This document shows, one piece after another, positions 34,781 through 43,324 of a stretch of 64,000 nucleotides of DNA; the first letter of the stretch is position 1; each line of letters opens with the position of its first letter. The stretch is from Halorubrum aquaticum (GTDB lineage: Archaea; Halobacteriota; Halobacteria; Halobacteriales; Haloferacaceae). The stretch lies in contig NZ_FOPZ01000003.1 in NCBI RefSeq assembly GCF_900113615.1, forward strand, positions 124,001 through 188,000, written 5' to 3'. A program made the position numbers and the translations under genes. The notes beneath the pieces are model-generated. The model was not told the DNA's origin, ran no database searches, and worked only from the letters and a program-made list of their open reading frames with translations.

Positions 34781-36397
34781 GTGCCCACCGCCCGCCGCAC
34801 CGCGATCCTCGCCCTCCTCCTCGTAGCCGCGGGATCGCTCGCGTTCGCGACGGGTGCGGCGGTCTTGGACGATCCGGCCGACACCCTCGCCGACGACCGC
34901 GTGGCGATCCAGCCCGCGGACGGCCCCAACGGGAAGTACGCCTACCTGAACGAGGACGACGAGATCGTCGTCGACGTCTCGCCGTCGAACCCCAACGTCT
35001 CCGCGGACTTCGAGGGCGTCAACGTCGGCTCGACCGGGCGGATCGACGACGTGTTCACGATCACCTACACCGCCAACGAGACGGCGGACGTCTGGATCGA
35101 ACACGCGGGCGAGAACCTGACGTTCGTGACCGACGACGGCCCGATCGAGAACGAGTCGAACGACGTCACCCTCGGGCCGGACGAGTCGGTCTCGGTCGGC
35201 CTCCGGTTCGACACGCGCGGGACGGAGGCGGGCACGTACCTGAGCGGCGACGAGTTCGCGATCCACGCGAACGTCACGGACCCGGCGTCGGCGGAGAACG
35301 CGGCGTTCACCGCCGAGGGCGACGACGACGACTCAGCCGGCCCGCAGGTCCTCGTCGCGAGCTCGGGGCCGTCGGCGCGAGGACTCGAGGCGAACGACGT
35401 CGACCCCGGCGACACCCTTCGGTTCGAGACGGACGGCATGTCGATCGACCGGGCGAACCTCACGCTCGACGGCCTCGACCTTCACGGCGTCTCGACGCGA
35501 AGCGTCCGCATGAACGCCAGCGGGACCCCCGAACCGCTCCCCGAGGCCGGCCCGCTCGAGACGGCGCAGGAGCCGGTTCCGCTCGGCTACCTCGCGCTCG
35601 AGTACGACTTCGACCCCGCCGGGGTCGAGGAGATGGCCATCCGGTTCAGCATCGACCGGGACGCGCTGGGCGGGACCGATCCCGGGAACGTGGTCGTCTT
35701 CCGCCGGAGCGACGACGGCGACTGGGAGCCCCGCGAGACCGAGGTCCTCGACGAGGAGAGCGTCGAGGTGCGCGGGCTCTCCGAGGACCGGGTCCACTTC
35801 GTCGCGCGCACGGGGGAGTTCTCGACGTTCGCGGTCGCGGCCCACACCGACCGGATCCGCGTCAGCGACGCCGACCTCGCCGAGTCGGCCGTCGAGACCG
35901 GCGACGAGACGACCGTGACCGCGACCGTCGAGAACGGGGGCGGCGCGGCCGGCGAGCGAACCCTGGCGCTCACCGCCGACGGCGGGACGCTCGCGTCGAC
36001 GACCGTGTCGCTCGCACCCGGCGAGTCGACGACGGTCTCGTTCCCGGTCGGCTTCGCCGAGGCCGACGCGTACGACCTCGCGGTCGACGGAACCCCGGCC
36101 GGAACCCTCGTCGTGGGCGACGGGACCGACTCGAGCGACGGCGGAAGCCAGGGCGGCACCGGCGGCGGGACCGATACGAGCGGCGACGCCGGGCAGATCG
36201 ACGCGGACGGCTCGGGATCCGATGCGGCCGACGACGGCTCGTCGTCCGCCTCCGAGGACGGCGCGTCGTCCGAGGTGGACGCCGAGCCGGTCGAGGAGCC
36301 GGGTGGATTCGGGATCCCGGAGCTCGCGGGCGTGATGGGCGTTCTCGCTGTGCTTCTCGGGTGGCTGGCGGTCATCCGGCGGATGCCGCGGTCCTGA
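34781..36397 (+). CDS. Large secreted surface protein with C-terminal sorting signal
   Basis: A 538-residue exported protein starting at GTG. A hydrophobic signal peptide (about residues 7-28) is followed by a domain with DDEIVVDVSPSNPNVSADF, as in the DUF1102 family. Further beta domains follow, including a CARDB-like module (about 360-450, ATVENGGGAAGERTLALTAD). Then come a Gly/Ser/Thr/Asp-rich stalk (about 452-505) and the C-terminal anchor PGGFGIPELAGVMG plus hydrophobic helix and RRMPRS. The end resembles the PGF-CTERM signal processed by archaeosortase. Many N-x-S/T sites suggest glycosylation. It begins the run of genes rhomboid-signal peptidase-DUF5305. Confidence 0.8.
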   Translation: MPTARRTAILALLLVAAGSLAFATGAAVLDDPADTLADDRVAIQPADGPNGKYAYLNEDDEIVVDVSPSNPNVSADFEGVNVGSTGRIDDVFTITYTANETADVWIEHAGENLTFVTDDGPIENESNDVTLGPDESVSVGLRFDTRGTEAGTYLSGDEFAIHANVTDPASAENAAFTAEGDDDDSAGPQVLVASSGPSARGLEANDVDPGDTLRFETDGMSIDRANLTLDGLDLHGVSTRSVRMNASGTPEPLPEAGPLETAQEPVPLGYLALEYDFDPAGVEEMAIRFSIDRDALGGTDPGNVVVFRRSDDGDWEPRETEVLDEESVEVRGLSEDRVHFVARTGEFSTFAVAAHTDRIRVSDADLAESAVETGDETTVTATVENGGGAAGERTLALTADGGTLASTTVSLAPGESTTVSFPVGFAEADAYDLAVDGTPAGTLVVGDGTDSSDGGSQGGTGGGTDTSGDAGQIDADGSGSDAADDGSSSASEDGASSEVDAEPVEEPGGFGIPELAGVMGVLAVLLGWLAVIRRMPRS

Positions 36398-36488
36398 CTC
36401 CGCCCGGGTCGCCCACGCCGCTCCGTCTCCCCGGGTCGCCCGTTCCTGCGGCGACAGGGATTTACCGTCGGTTCCCGAGGGATTCCCC

Positions 36489-37433
36489 GTGAGGACGACG
36501 TCGACCGATCCGGGCGTCTACGGGGCGGACCCGTCGCTTCGCGAGGAACTCCGCTCGCGAGCCCGCGCGCTCGACCTCCTCGCCCTGTCGGCCGTGCCGG
36601 TCGTCCTCCTCGCGGTCTTCGCGCTCCCGGAGACGACCCGGCGGTCGCTCGCGTTCGCGTATCACGAGCCGACCGCGCTCACGGCGTTTTCGGCCCACTA
36701 CGTCCACCTCGAGGCCGCACACCTCCTCGCGAACGTCGCCGCCTACGGGCTGCTCGCGGGCGTCGGCTACCTGCTGGCGGTCGCGGGCGGGCAGCGCCGG
36801 TTCTTCTTCACCGCGTTCGCGACGTTCTGTCTCGCCTTTCCGTTCGTGCTCTCCGCGCTGAACCTCGCCGTCCCGCGGCGCGCGATCGGGTTCGGCTTCT
36901 CCGGCGTGAACATGGCCTTCGCGGGGCTCCTCCCGTTGTTGTTCGCCGCGTTCGTCCACGCACGCCTCTCGAACGGCGAACGCGCCCCGCTCTCCGCGTC
37001 CGCCCCGGTCCGACTGCTCCCGGCGACCTTCCTCGTCGTCGTCGGCTGGATCGGGACCCTGGCGCTGCCGATCTCGACCGAACCCGCGGGGCTCGTCGGC
37101 CCCGTCGTTCTCCTCGGCGGGCTGCTCCTCGGCGCCCGCGGGGTCCTGTCGACCCCGCTGGAGCGCCGTCCCTCGCTTCGAGGGGGTCTCGCTCGCGTGG
37201 TCGACCGCCGGGGAGACGGCGACCTCCTCGCCGTCGGCGCGACCCTCGCGGTCGCGTACCCGGTCGTCGGGTTCCCCGCCGAGGCGTCGGTCGAGGGCGG
37301 CGTGATCAACCTCTACGTCCACCTCCTCGGGTTCTGTCTCGCCTTCATCGGGCCGTACGCCCTGCTCGCGGGCGGCGCGTTCGACGACGGACCCCTCCAT
37401 GACGAGGCCCGCGCCGACCTCCGAGTCGATTGA
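36489..37433 (+). CDS. Rhomboid-family intramembrane serine protease
   Basis: A 314-residue multi-spanning membrane protein with a GTG start. The rhomboid catalytic features are visible: the HLLAN box (H78, N82) in an early helix, the serine motif GFSG (S138) and a histidine in the last helix region (LYVHLLG, H278). Together these give the Ser-His dyad plus oxyanion residues of rhomboid proteases, which cleave substrates within or near the membrane. Its place between a surface protein and a signal peptidase suggests a role in processing or releasing surface proteins. Confidence 0.82.
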   Translation: MRTTSTDPGVYGADPSLREELRSRARALDLLALSAVPVVLLAVFALPETTRRSLAFAYHEPTALTAFSAHYVHLEAAHLLANVAAYGLLAGVGYLLAVAGGQRRFFFTAFATFCLAFPFVLSALNLAVPRRAIGFGFSGVNMAFAGLLPLLFAAFVHARLSNGERAPLSASAPVRLLPATFLVVVGWIGTLALPISTEPAGLVGPVVLLGGLLLGARGVLSTPLERRPSLRGGLARVVDRRGDGDLLAVGATLAVAYPVVGFPAEASVEGGVINLYVHLLGFCLAFIGPYALLAGGAFDDGPLHDEARADLRVD

Positions 37434-37502
37434 CACGATCCGCGAATTTATAACGCGTCGATGATTGCCTTCTGTCGAACGCGACTGCTTCCTGACTGAC
37501 AC

Positions 37503-38666
37503 ATGTCCCCTCGACGAATCCTCTCGATCGGCTTACAGGTCGTGGCCGTCATCGCCGTACTCTCGCTCGTCGTCGGGCAGTTCCTCGGACAGCCGATCCT
37601 CCTGAGCTTCGTCGAGACCGGGAGCATGCAGCCCACGCTCGACCCCGGCGACGGCTTCGTCGCGATCCCCGCGCCGGTCGCCGGCGGGGTCGGCGTCGGC
37701 GACGTGGTCACCTTCGAGGCCCAGGAGATCCAGGGCGGCGGGCTGACCACCCACCGCGTCGTCGACGAGACCGAGCGCGGCTACATCACGCAGGGCGACA
37801 ACAACCCCTTCACCGACCAGGACGGCGGGGAGCCGGTCGTCCAGGAGACGGAGATCGTCGCGAAGGCGCTCACCGTCGGCGGCAGCGTGGTGGTGATCCC
37901 CCACCTCGGGACGGTCGCCATGGCGTTCCAGTCGGGACTCGAGAGCGCCCAGACATGGCTCGCGGTGACGTTCGGGATGCGGTCGCTTCAGGGCACTCAG
38001 GGGTTGGCGTACGTCCTCTTCGGGCTCTCCGTGGTCGCGTACGCGGCCGACTGGCTGTTGACGGGCTCGACGCGCGACCGGCCGGAACGCGACCGCTCCC
38101 GCGACGACGGCACCTCGGTGACGTTCATCCTCGTCGTGCTCGCGCTCGTGTTGATGAGCACCGCGACCGCGGCGATGCTGGTTCCGGGCGGGACCCAGGA
38201 GTACGGCGTCGTCAGCGCGGAGTTCGAGTCCGACAACCCCACCGTGATCGAGCGGGGGACGAGCCAGGAGCTGGAGTACGTCGTCCCCAACGCCGGGCTC
38301 GTCCCCGTTCGGACGTACGTCGAACCCGCCAGCCCGGGCGTGACCGTCGACCCGCAACGCGTCGCGGTCGGCCCCCGCGGCGAGGGGTCGACCACGGTGA
38401 CGCTCACGGCGCCCGAGGAGACGGGCTACTACCGGATGTTCGTCGTCGAGAACCGCTATCTGGCGGTGTTGCCGCCGGCGGTCATCGACGGCCTGTATCG
38501 GATCCACCCGTGGGTTCCCCTCGTCGCGATCAACGCCCTGCTCGGCGGCGGGATCCTCCTGACCGGCCTCCTCCTGCTCCGCGGGGAGCCGGCGCGGATC
38601 CGGAGCCGCGAGTCGCGCCGGACGACCCCGCTGTACCGACGCCTCCTCCGTGCGCTCTACAGGTGA
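37503..38666 (+). CDS. Signal peptidase I (archaeal/ER type) with large C-terminal extension
   Basis: A 387-residue membrane protein. After a first transmembrane helix comes the protease core with catalytic Ser in VETGSMQPTL (S41), the THRVVDE histidine (H84) and GDNNPFTD (D99): the Ser-His-Asp arrangement of ER/archaeal signal peptidases rather than the bacterial Ser-Lys one. Beyond residue 150 it has further membrane helices and an extracellular beta-rich domain (about 225-310), ending with a helix and a basic tail. SipW-like signal peptidases of this kind process TasA-type fibre subunits in bacteria; here it sits with candidate substrates. Confidence 0.85.
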   Translation: MSPRRILSIGLQVVAVIAVLSLVVGQFLGQPILLSFVETGSMQPTLDPGDGFVAIPAPVAGGVGVGDVVTFEAQEIQGGGLTTHRVVDETERGYITQGDNNPFTDQDGGEPVVQETEIVAKALTVGGSVVVIPHLGTVAMAFQSGLESAQTWLAVTFGMRSLQGTQGLAYVLFGLSVVAYAADWLLTGSTRDRPERDRSRDDGTSVTFILVVLALVLMSTATAAMLVPGGTQEYGVVSAEFESDNPTVIERGTSQELEYVVPNAGLVPVRTYVEPASPGVTVDPQRVAVGPRGEGSTTVTLTAPEETGYYRMFVVENRYLAVLPPAVIDGLYRIHPWVPLVAINALLGGGILLTGLLLLRGEPARIRSRESRRTTPLYRRLLRALYR

Positions 38667-38672
38667 TCTCCC

Positions 38673-40058
38673 ATGAGTACACTCCCTGACCCCGACGACC
38701 CGATCGGACCCGACGGATCGCGAGCCGGCCCGGACGAGACGCGGCTCCGGGCCCGGGCGTTCCTGGACGCACAGTTCTCCGTTCTCCTCGTCGTCTGTCT
38801 CCTCGTCGCCGCGGCGGGCGGCGGCCTCGTCTACACGACGCACGTCGACCCCGGCACGGAGACGCAGACGCGGACCGTCTCCTCGTGGAACGTCGAGACC
38901 GAGTACGTCCACAGCGCGGAGGTGACGGAGCCGAGTCCCGTGTTCTCCATCGGCGACGAGCTCACGAACCGGGAGACGTACTTCGCGAGCGTCGCCCCCG
39001 AGCTCGACGTCGCGGCGCAAACCACCTACACCGCCGACTCGGCCGAGTCCGTCGACGTCACGCTCGAGTCGACCCTGGTCGTACGCAACGTCGGCGGGGA
39101 GGAGAGCGGGACCGTCTACTGGGAGCAGCGCGAGGCGGTCGACTCGACGACCGCGACCGACGTCGGGCCGGGCGAGACCGTCTCGGCGCCGTTCACGCTC
39201 AACAGCACCGCGATCGACGAGCGGGTCGCGACGATCGAGGAGGAGCTCGGTGCCTCCCCCGGCGAGACGGAGACGTTCGTCGTCACCGACGTCGAGGTGG
39301 CGGGCACGCTCAACGGCGAGAACGTCACGTACACGCGGTCGGTCCAGTTCGGGATCAGCCACGAGGGCGCCACCTACACCGTCTCCGACCCCGGCGTCCA
39401 GTCCGACGGCGACGAACAGCAGGTCACCGAGACGGTCGAGCGAACGTACGGTCCCCTCCGCGGCGTCGGCGGTCCGCTCACCCTGCTCGTCGGGCTCCTC
39501 GGCGTCGCCGGGCTGGGATACGCCCGATACGAGGGCCTCATCGGGATCGACGAGGCGGAGCGGGAGTACCTCTCGTTCCGTGACGACCGGTCGGAGTTCG
39601 ACGAGTGGATCACTCGGGTTCGGCTCCCGCCGGAGGCACACGACCGCCCGGAGGCGTACGCGGACGGCCTCCGCGACCTGGTCGACTTCGCCATCGACAA
39701 CGACACCGGCGTCGTCGAGGACCCGAACACGGGGGCGTTCCACGCCGTCTCCGGCGAGTTCGTCTACACGTACCGGCCGCCGCTCGCGCCCGGTTTCGGC
39801 GGCGGAGCCGGACGGGCACCGGGTCCCGACCGGTCGGGTGGCGACGGCCGCGAGACCGCCGGAAGCGACGCGAACGAGGACGGGTTCGACGGGGACGAGT
39901 CCGGCGACGACGAGGCGGACGCGGGGCTGTTCACGAGCTCGCTGTTCGGCGACGGTTCGGACGCGACGGAGAGCTCCGAGAGCGGTACCGCCTCCGACGA
40001 GGAGCCGGACGACGGTTCCGAGCGGGACGAGGGTCCCGCTCCGGACGGGAGGGAGTGA
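38673..40058 (+). CDS. DUF5305-family membrane protein
   Basis: A 461-residue protein with one N-terminal transmembrane helix (about 33-52), a large extracellular beta domain (EYVHSAEVTEPSPVFSIGDE, ERTYGPLRG), a second helix (about 268-285), a cytoplasmic domain and a highly acidic tail. It matches the haloarchaeal DUF5305 family, usually found beside signal peptidases. The 6-bp gap from the signal peptidase gene indicates an operon. The molecular function is unknown; a chaperone or assembly platform for exported proteins is a guess. Confidence 0.8.
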   Translation: MSTLPDPDDPIGPDGSRAGPDETRLRARAFLDAQFSVLLVVCLLVAAAGGGLVYTTHVDPGTETQTRTVSSWNVETEYVHSAEVTEPSPVFSIGDELTNRETYFASVAPELDVAAQTTYTADSAESVDVTLESTLVVRNVGGEESGTVYWEQREAVDSTTATDVGPGETVSAPFTLNSTAIDERVATIEEELGASPGETETFVVTDVEVAGTLNGENVTYTRSVQFGISHEGATYTVSDPGVQSDGDEQQVTETVERTYGPLRGVGGPLTLLVGLLGVAGLGYARYEGLIGIDEAEREYLSFRDDRSEFDEWITRVRLPPEAHDRPEAYADGLRDLVDFAIDNDTGVVEDPNTGAFHAVSGEFVYTYRPPLAPGFGGGAGRAPGPDRSGGDGRETAGSDANEDGFDGDESGDDEADAGLFTSSLFGDGSDATESSESGTASDEEPDDGSERDEGPAPDGRE

Positions 40059-40081
40059 GTGAGGCCTCGGCGTGACGCGGC

Positions 40082-40276
40082 TCAGACCTTCGGCTCGTAG
40101 CCGGCCTCCTCGATCGCCGCCGCGAGGGCGTCGTCGTCGGCGTCGCCCTCGACGCTCGCGGTCCCCGCCTCGTGGTCGGCCGAGGCCGATTCGACGCCGG
40201 GGACGTCGCCGAGCGCGTCGACGACGCTGTCCTCGCAGCCACCACACGCCATTCCGTCGATCTCGATCGTTCGCAT
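40082..40276 (-). CDS. Heavy-metal-associated (CopZ-like) chaperone
   Basis: A 64-residue HMA-domain protein with the metal-binding motif MACGGC (C11, C14), in the normal position after the first beta strand, and the full ferredoxin-like fold length. It is expected to carry Cu(I). It is divergently transcribed from an Lrp-TRASH regulator that is the known type of copper sensor in haloarchaea, with about 100 bp of shared promoter. No P-type ATPase gene is in the window. The start was fixed by the ATG just before TIEIDGMACGG. Confidence 0.9.
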   Translation of the reverse strand: MRTIEIDGMACGGCEDSVVDALGDVPGVESASADHEAGTASVEGDADDDALAAAIEEAGYEPKV

Positions 40277-40375
40277 GGTCCGCCCTTCGGCCGCCACGGA
40301 TAACTCGCTTTCCCTCGACGGGACGCGACGGGCACCCGTCACGACGCTTTTGTTCGCCGGGACGGAAGGGAACCC
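40277..40375. promoter_or_regulatory. Divergent promoter of copper chaperone and regulator
   Basis: A 99-bp intergenic region between oppositely transcribed genes. A TATA-like tract (cttttg, about 40348-40353) lies about 25 nt before the plus-strand ATG at 40376, and ataactcgctttcc serves the other side. Binding by the TRASH-domain regulator is expected by analogy with other haloarchaea, but I cannot define an operator. Confidence 0.5.
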
Positions 40376-40966
40376 ATGCGCACGCTCGACGAGACGGACC
40401 GGGAGATCCTCCGGCTGCTGTTGGCGGACGCCCGACGGCCCTACAGCGACATCGCCGACCGCGTCGACCTCTCCGCGCCGGCGGTCTCCGACCGGGTCGA
40501 CCGGCTCCGCGAGACCGGCGTGATCGAGGGGTTCACCCTGCGGATCGACGCGGACGAGCTCTCCGAGGGGCTGGCGGCGCTCGTGACGCTCGAGGTCCCT
40601 CCCGCGGAGGCCCCGGCCGTCTACGAGGCGGTCGCGGGTCGAGACCGGGTCGAACACGTCGTCCTGACCGCCGACGGCGACGTGGTCACGCTCGTCCGGG
40701 TCGCCGGCGGCGACGTCCGCGGGTTCGTCGACCGGGTCGTCGGACTGGATCGGGTCTCGTCCCTCTCGGTGAGAGTCGTCGACCGTCACGAGTGGTCGCC
40801 GGGGCTCGGCGACGCCGACCTCGCCGTCGACTGCGTGGAGTGTGACAACACCGTCACCGCCGAGGGCGAGTCCGCGCGGATCGACGGGACGCTGTATCAC
40901 TTCTGTTGTGGCTCCTGTCGGCGGAACTTCGAGGAGCGCTACGAGCGGCTGGAGGAGGGCGCGTGA
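40376..40966 (+). CDS. Copper-responsive Lrp-type regulator with TRASH domain
   Basis: A 196-residue two-part regulator. The N-terminal Lrp/AsnC helix-turn-helix (about 1-60, LDETDREILRLLLADARRPY) is followed by a ligand/oligomerisation region. The C-terminal TRASH domain carries the cysteines CVECDNTVT and HFCCGSCRRNFEERY, a zinc-ribbon-like metal sensor. A protein of this build in Halobacterium controls a copper-exporting ATPase and chaperone, and the adjacent chaperone gene here supports the same role. Confidence 0.88.
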   Translation: MRTLDETDREILRLLLADARRPYSDIADRVDLSAPAVSDRVDRLRETGVIEGFTLRIDADELSEGLAALVTLEVPPAEAPAVYEAVAGRDRVEHVVLTADGDVVTLVRVAGGDVRGFVDRVVGLDRVSSLSVRVVDRHEWSPGLGDADLAVDCVECDNTVTAEGESARIDGTLYHFCCGSCRRNFEERYERLEEGA

Positions 40967-41014
40967 ACCCGGGAAAGTAACCTACTTGAGTCCGGCCCGG
41001 TTACCGGTATTCGA

Positions 41015-41165
41015 AGTCCCGTGGTGTAGTGGCCAATCATAATGGCCTTTGGAGGGAATCCGTCCGCGTTCGCGGCCGAGACGCGATCACGGGTCGTCTC
41101 TTCGGAGACGCCCGCCGGATGCCCGAAGTCAGCCATTGACGGCGGTTCGAATCCGCCCGGGACTA
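41015..41165 (+). tRNA. tRNA-Gln (anticodon UUG) with 78-bp intron
   Basis: Acceptor arms AGTCCCG (41015-41021) and CGGGACT (41158-41164) with discriminator A, a D arm containing AGTGGCCAATC, and a T arm GGCGG-TTCGAAT-CCGCC. The anticodon stem ATGGC/GCCAT and loop CTTTGGA give anticodon TTG at 41049-41051. An intron interrupts the loop at the canonical 37/38 position: 41053-41130, exons 41015-41052 and 41131-41165. CCA is not encoded. Introns in this tRNA are known in haloarchaea; its exons fold into a normal 73-nt tRNA. Confidence 0.9.
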
Positions 41166-41294
41166 TTCTCCGACTCACGATCGGTTCCGTTCCGCGAGCG
41201 GTGCGCTTTCGCTGTCTCCGTCCTCGCCACCTGCGTGCCGACCGTCGTCGTGTCACCAGAAGACATACCACGATCGAACGCGATCCGATCCCCC

Positions 41295-41654
41295 ATGTCG
41301 ACGAGCGACCGATCGGTTCGATCCGCCTCCGAGGCCGACGAAGCCACTCTCGAGGATCGGGTCCTCCTCGGGGACGAACTCCCCCCTGAGTTCCGGCGGG
41401 AGCTACGGAGCCTCTCCGACATCGTCCGGAACCCGCGTGCGGAGCCGCTCGCGACGGTCGTCGCGGCGGTCGTCGTGCTGGCGTTGGGCTACCAGTCGTA
41501 CGTCATCGCGACGACGACGCACCCGCTCCTCGGGCTCGTCGCGATCGGCGTCGTGGCGGTCGCGTACGCGCTCGCCAAGCGGTTCTGGACGATCCAACAC
41601 CGGTACGTGGTCCGTGAACTCGCACGGGAGGGCGAGCTGGATCGGCTCCGCTGA
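41295..41654 (+). CDS. Conserved haloarchaeal membrane protein
   Basis: A 119-residue protein: an acidic N-terminus with LEDRVLLGDELPPEFRRELR, two transmembrane helices (about 53-69 and 75-95), and a short cytoplasmic end. It begins 130 bp after tRNA-Gln on the same strand. The ATG at 41295 was chosen because in-frame upstream codons run through the tRNA and are not acidic. No function is recognised. Confidence 0.65.
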   Translation: MSTSDRSVRSASEADEATLEDRVLLGDELPPEFRRELRSLSDIVRNPRAEPLATVVAAVVVLALGYQSYVIATTTHPLLGLVAIGVVAVAYALAKRFWTIQHRYVVRELAREGELDRLR

Positions 41655-41705
41655 GGGGTACTTCCCGTCGAAAAACGTCCGACAGCTCGCTCTCGCTTGC
41701 CCGCC

Positions 41706-42767
41706 TCAGACTAGCCGTTCGGCGATGCGTGCCGCGCCCTCCGCGGCGGCGGTCGCGGGGTCGTCGGGGGCGACGACCTCGACGTCGCGGTCGAGCTCGG
41801 CCGAGAGCCGCTTCTCGAACTCCTCGACTAACCCGGGGATGCACGCCATCCCGCCGGTGACGGCGATCGGGCGGCCCAACGCGAGCTGGTAGGGCTTCAT
41901 GTGGTCGTTCGCGAGCTCGGGGAGGAACTCGTTGGCGACGGCGTCGACCGCGTCGTCGATGTAGCGGTCGACGGGGTCGCGGACGCCGCGGTCGACGGTG
42001 AACTCGTGGCTGCCGCCGCCGGGCTGTTGGACCACGTCCGTGAACGGCTCGAAGTCGTACACGTCGGCGCGCTCCTCCTTGTACTCCCGGGCGGTCGTCC
42101 GGTCGATGTGGACGCGGCCCTGGCTCTCCTCCTCGACGGCGGCGACGATCCAGCGGTCGACCTCGTTGCCCGTGACCGAGCCGGTCGAGAACGGCGAGAG
42201 CTGCTCGCCGCGGCGGTACGCACAGGCCTCGAGGGTCGTCGAGCCCATGTTGACCGAGACGAACACCTCGTCGATCGCGTCGAGCCCGTCGCCGTAGGCG
42301 GGGATCGCCCCGCACAGCGACTCGGGGAAGCTCCGGACCGCGGCCTCGCCGACGCTCGAGCCCTCGATCACCGCCTTGAGGTTCTCGACGCCCGCCTCGT
42401 TGTCGATGGTCGGGACCGCGTAGACGACCGCGCTGTCCGCCGGGACGTCGTGGGCGTCCACGACCGCCTCGAAGAACGCTTCAGCGTCGGCGACGCCCTC
42501 GTCGTTTTCGGGGAGTCCCGACCGGAGCATGAACCGCACCGAGTCGGGATACTCGACGGCGGCGTCGTGGCCGTACAGCGCCTTTTCCTCGCCGGTGATG
42601 GCGTCCTCGTAGGTCGCCAGACAGGTGAGCGTCGAGTGTCGCTCGCGCCCGTCGCGTTCGTCCGGCAGGTCGAGCACCGTCCGGGTGCTGCCGAGTTTCA
42701 CCCCGACCGGGGTCGGGGCGTCCTGGTCGTCGAAGTCCGTCGTGTCCGTGGAGTCTGCGTCGCTCAT
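41706..42767 (-). CDS. Haloarchaeal actin homologue (salactin-like)
   Basis: A 353-residue member of the actin/MreB/ParM superfamily. The ATP-site motifs are VGVKLGSTRTVLDLP (phosphate 1), VSVNMGSTTLEACAY (phosphate 2) and AVTGGMACIPGL (adenosine). Length and composition fit salactin/volactin, dynamic haloarchaeal actins described in Halobacterium and Haloferax. An acidic N-terminal tail precedes the fold. It is translationally coupled (4-nt overlap) to an upstream ArlD/E-like gene, which hints at a function tied to archaellum or cell-pole organisation; that is inferred. Confidence 0.85.
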   Translation of the reverse strand: MSDADSTDTTDFDDQDAPTPVGVKLGSTRTVLDLPDERDGRERHSTLTCLATYEDAITGEEKALYGHDAAVEYPDSVRFMLRSGLPENDEGVADAEAFFEAVVDAHDVPADSAVVYAVPTIDNEAGVENLKAVIEGSSVGEAAVRSFPESLCGAIPAYGDGLDAIDEVFVSVNMGSTTLEACAYRRGEQLSPFSTGSVTGNEVDRWIVAAVEEESQGRVHIDRTTAREYKEERADVYDFEPFTDVVQQPGGGSHEFTVDRGVRDPVDRYIDDAVDAVANEFLPELANDHMKPYQLALGRPIAVTGGMACIPGLVEEFEKRLSAELDRDVEVVAPDDPATAAAEGAARIAERLV

Positions 42768-43240
42768 TGTTCACTCGCACACGAGACGATCCGGACGACA
42801 GAGACGAGGCTGATCCGATGGTCGGCGGGGGAGAAGGGCCGGTCGTGTCGGGGCGCGTCGAAGCCGGCGAGCCGGCGTTCCAACGCGTCCGCGACCGCCG
42901 GGGAGATCCACCCGAGTTCGGCGTAGTACGACAGCGCGTCGCGGCTCCGCAGGTGGCCGCCGACGTCGACGAGGTAGCCGAGCCAGTCGGCCGCCTCCCG
43001 CTCCGCTTCGGGCACGCTCGGAACGGATCGTAGGTAGGGGCGCTCCCCGTCGACGACCCGCCGCAGCCCGCGTTGCCGTTGGAGGACCTCCGTGAACGCG
43101 GCCGAGCGAGCCGCCTGCTCGGCGCGGTTCCGGTTCGGTTGACGAAGCGGCCGCTCCCGAGGCGCTTCGTCCGCGCCCGCCCGCGTTCCCGCGAGCCAGC
43201 GCAGTTCCCGTACGTCGTATCTCCGTGGATTCAGGCTCAT
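42764..43240 (-). CDS. ArlD/E (FlaD/E)-domain-like protein
   Basis: A 158-residue protein. Its central segment AADWLGYLVDVGGHLRSRDA, then LSYYAELGWIS, is similar to the conserved C-terminal domain of archaellar ArlD/ArlE (FlaD/E), with the usual W...L...G...AL.YY..IGWIS pattern. An Arg-rich N-terminus precedes it. ArlCDE proteins link the archaellum motor to chemotaxis signalling. Here the gene is joined to a salactin-like actin by a 4-nt overlap, away from any archaellum operon. Its role in motility or in positioning filaments is an inference. Confidence 0.7.
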   Translation of the reverse strand: MSLNPRRYDVRELRWLAGTRAGADEAPRERPLRQPNRNRAEQAARSAAFTEVLQRQRGLRRVVDGERPYLRSVPSVPEAEREAADWLGYLVDVGGHLRSRDALSYYAELGWISPAVADALERRLAGFDAPRHDRPFSPADHRISLVSVVRIVSCASEQ

Positions 43241-43324
43241 TGTCCGTCCGTCGTTCGCGTCCGTACCCGGACGGTCCCCCTCGACGTATATGAGGGTTCG
43301 TGCGCGGTTATCAGGTGTGAGAAG

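Noticed and set aside
41015-41165. tRNA-Gln as integration site of a mobile island
   Set aside because: No integrase gene or duplicated tRNA 3' end is visible nearby.
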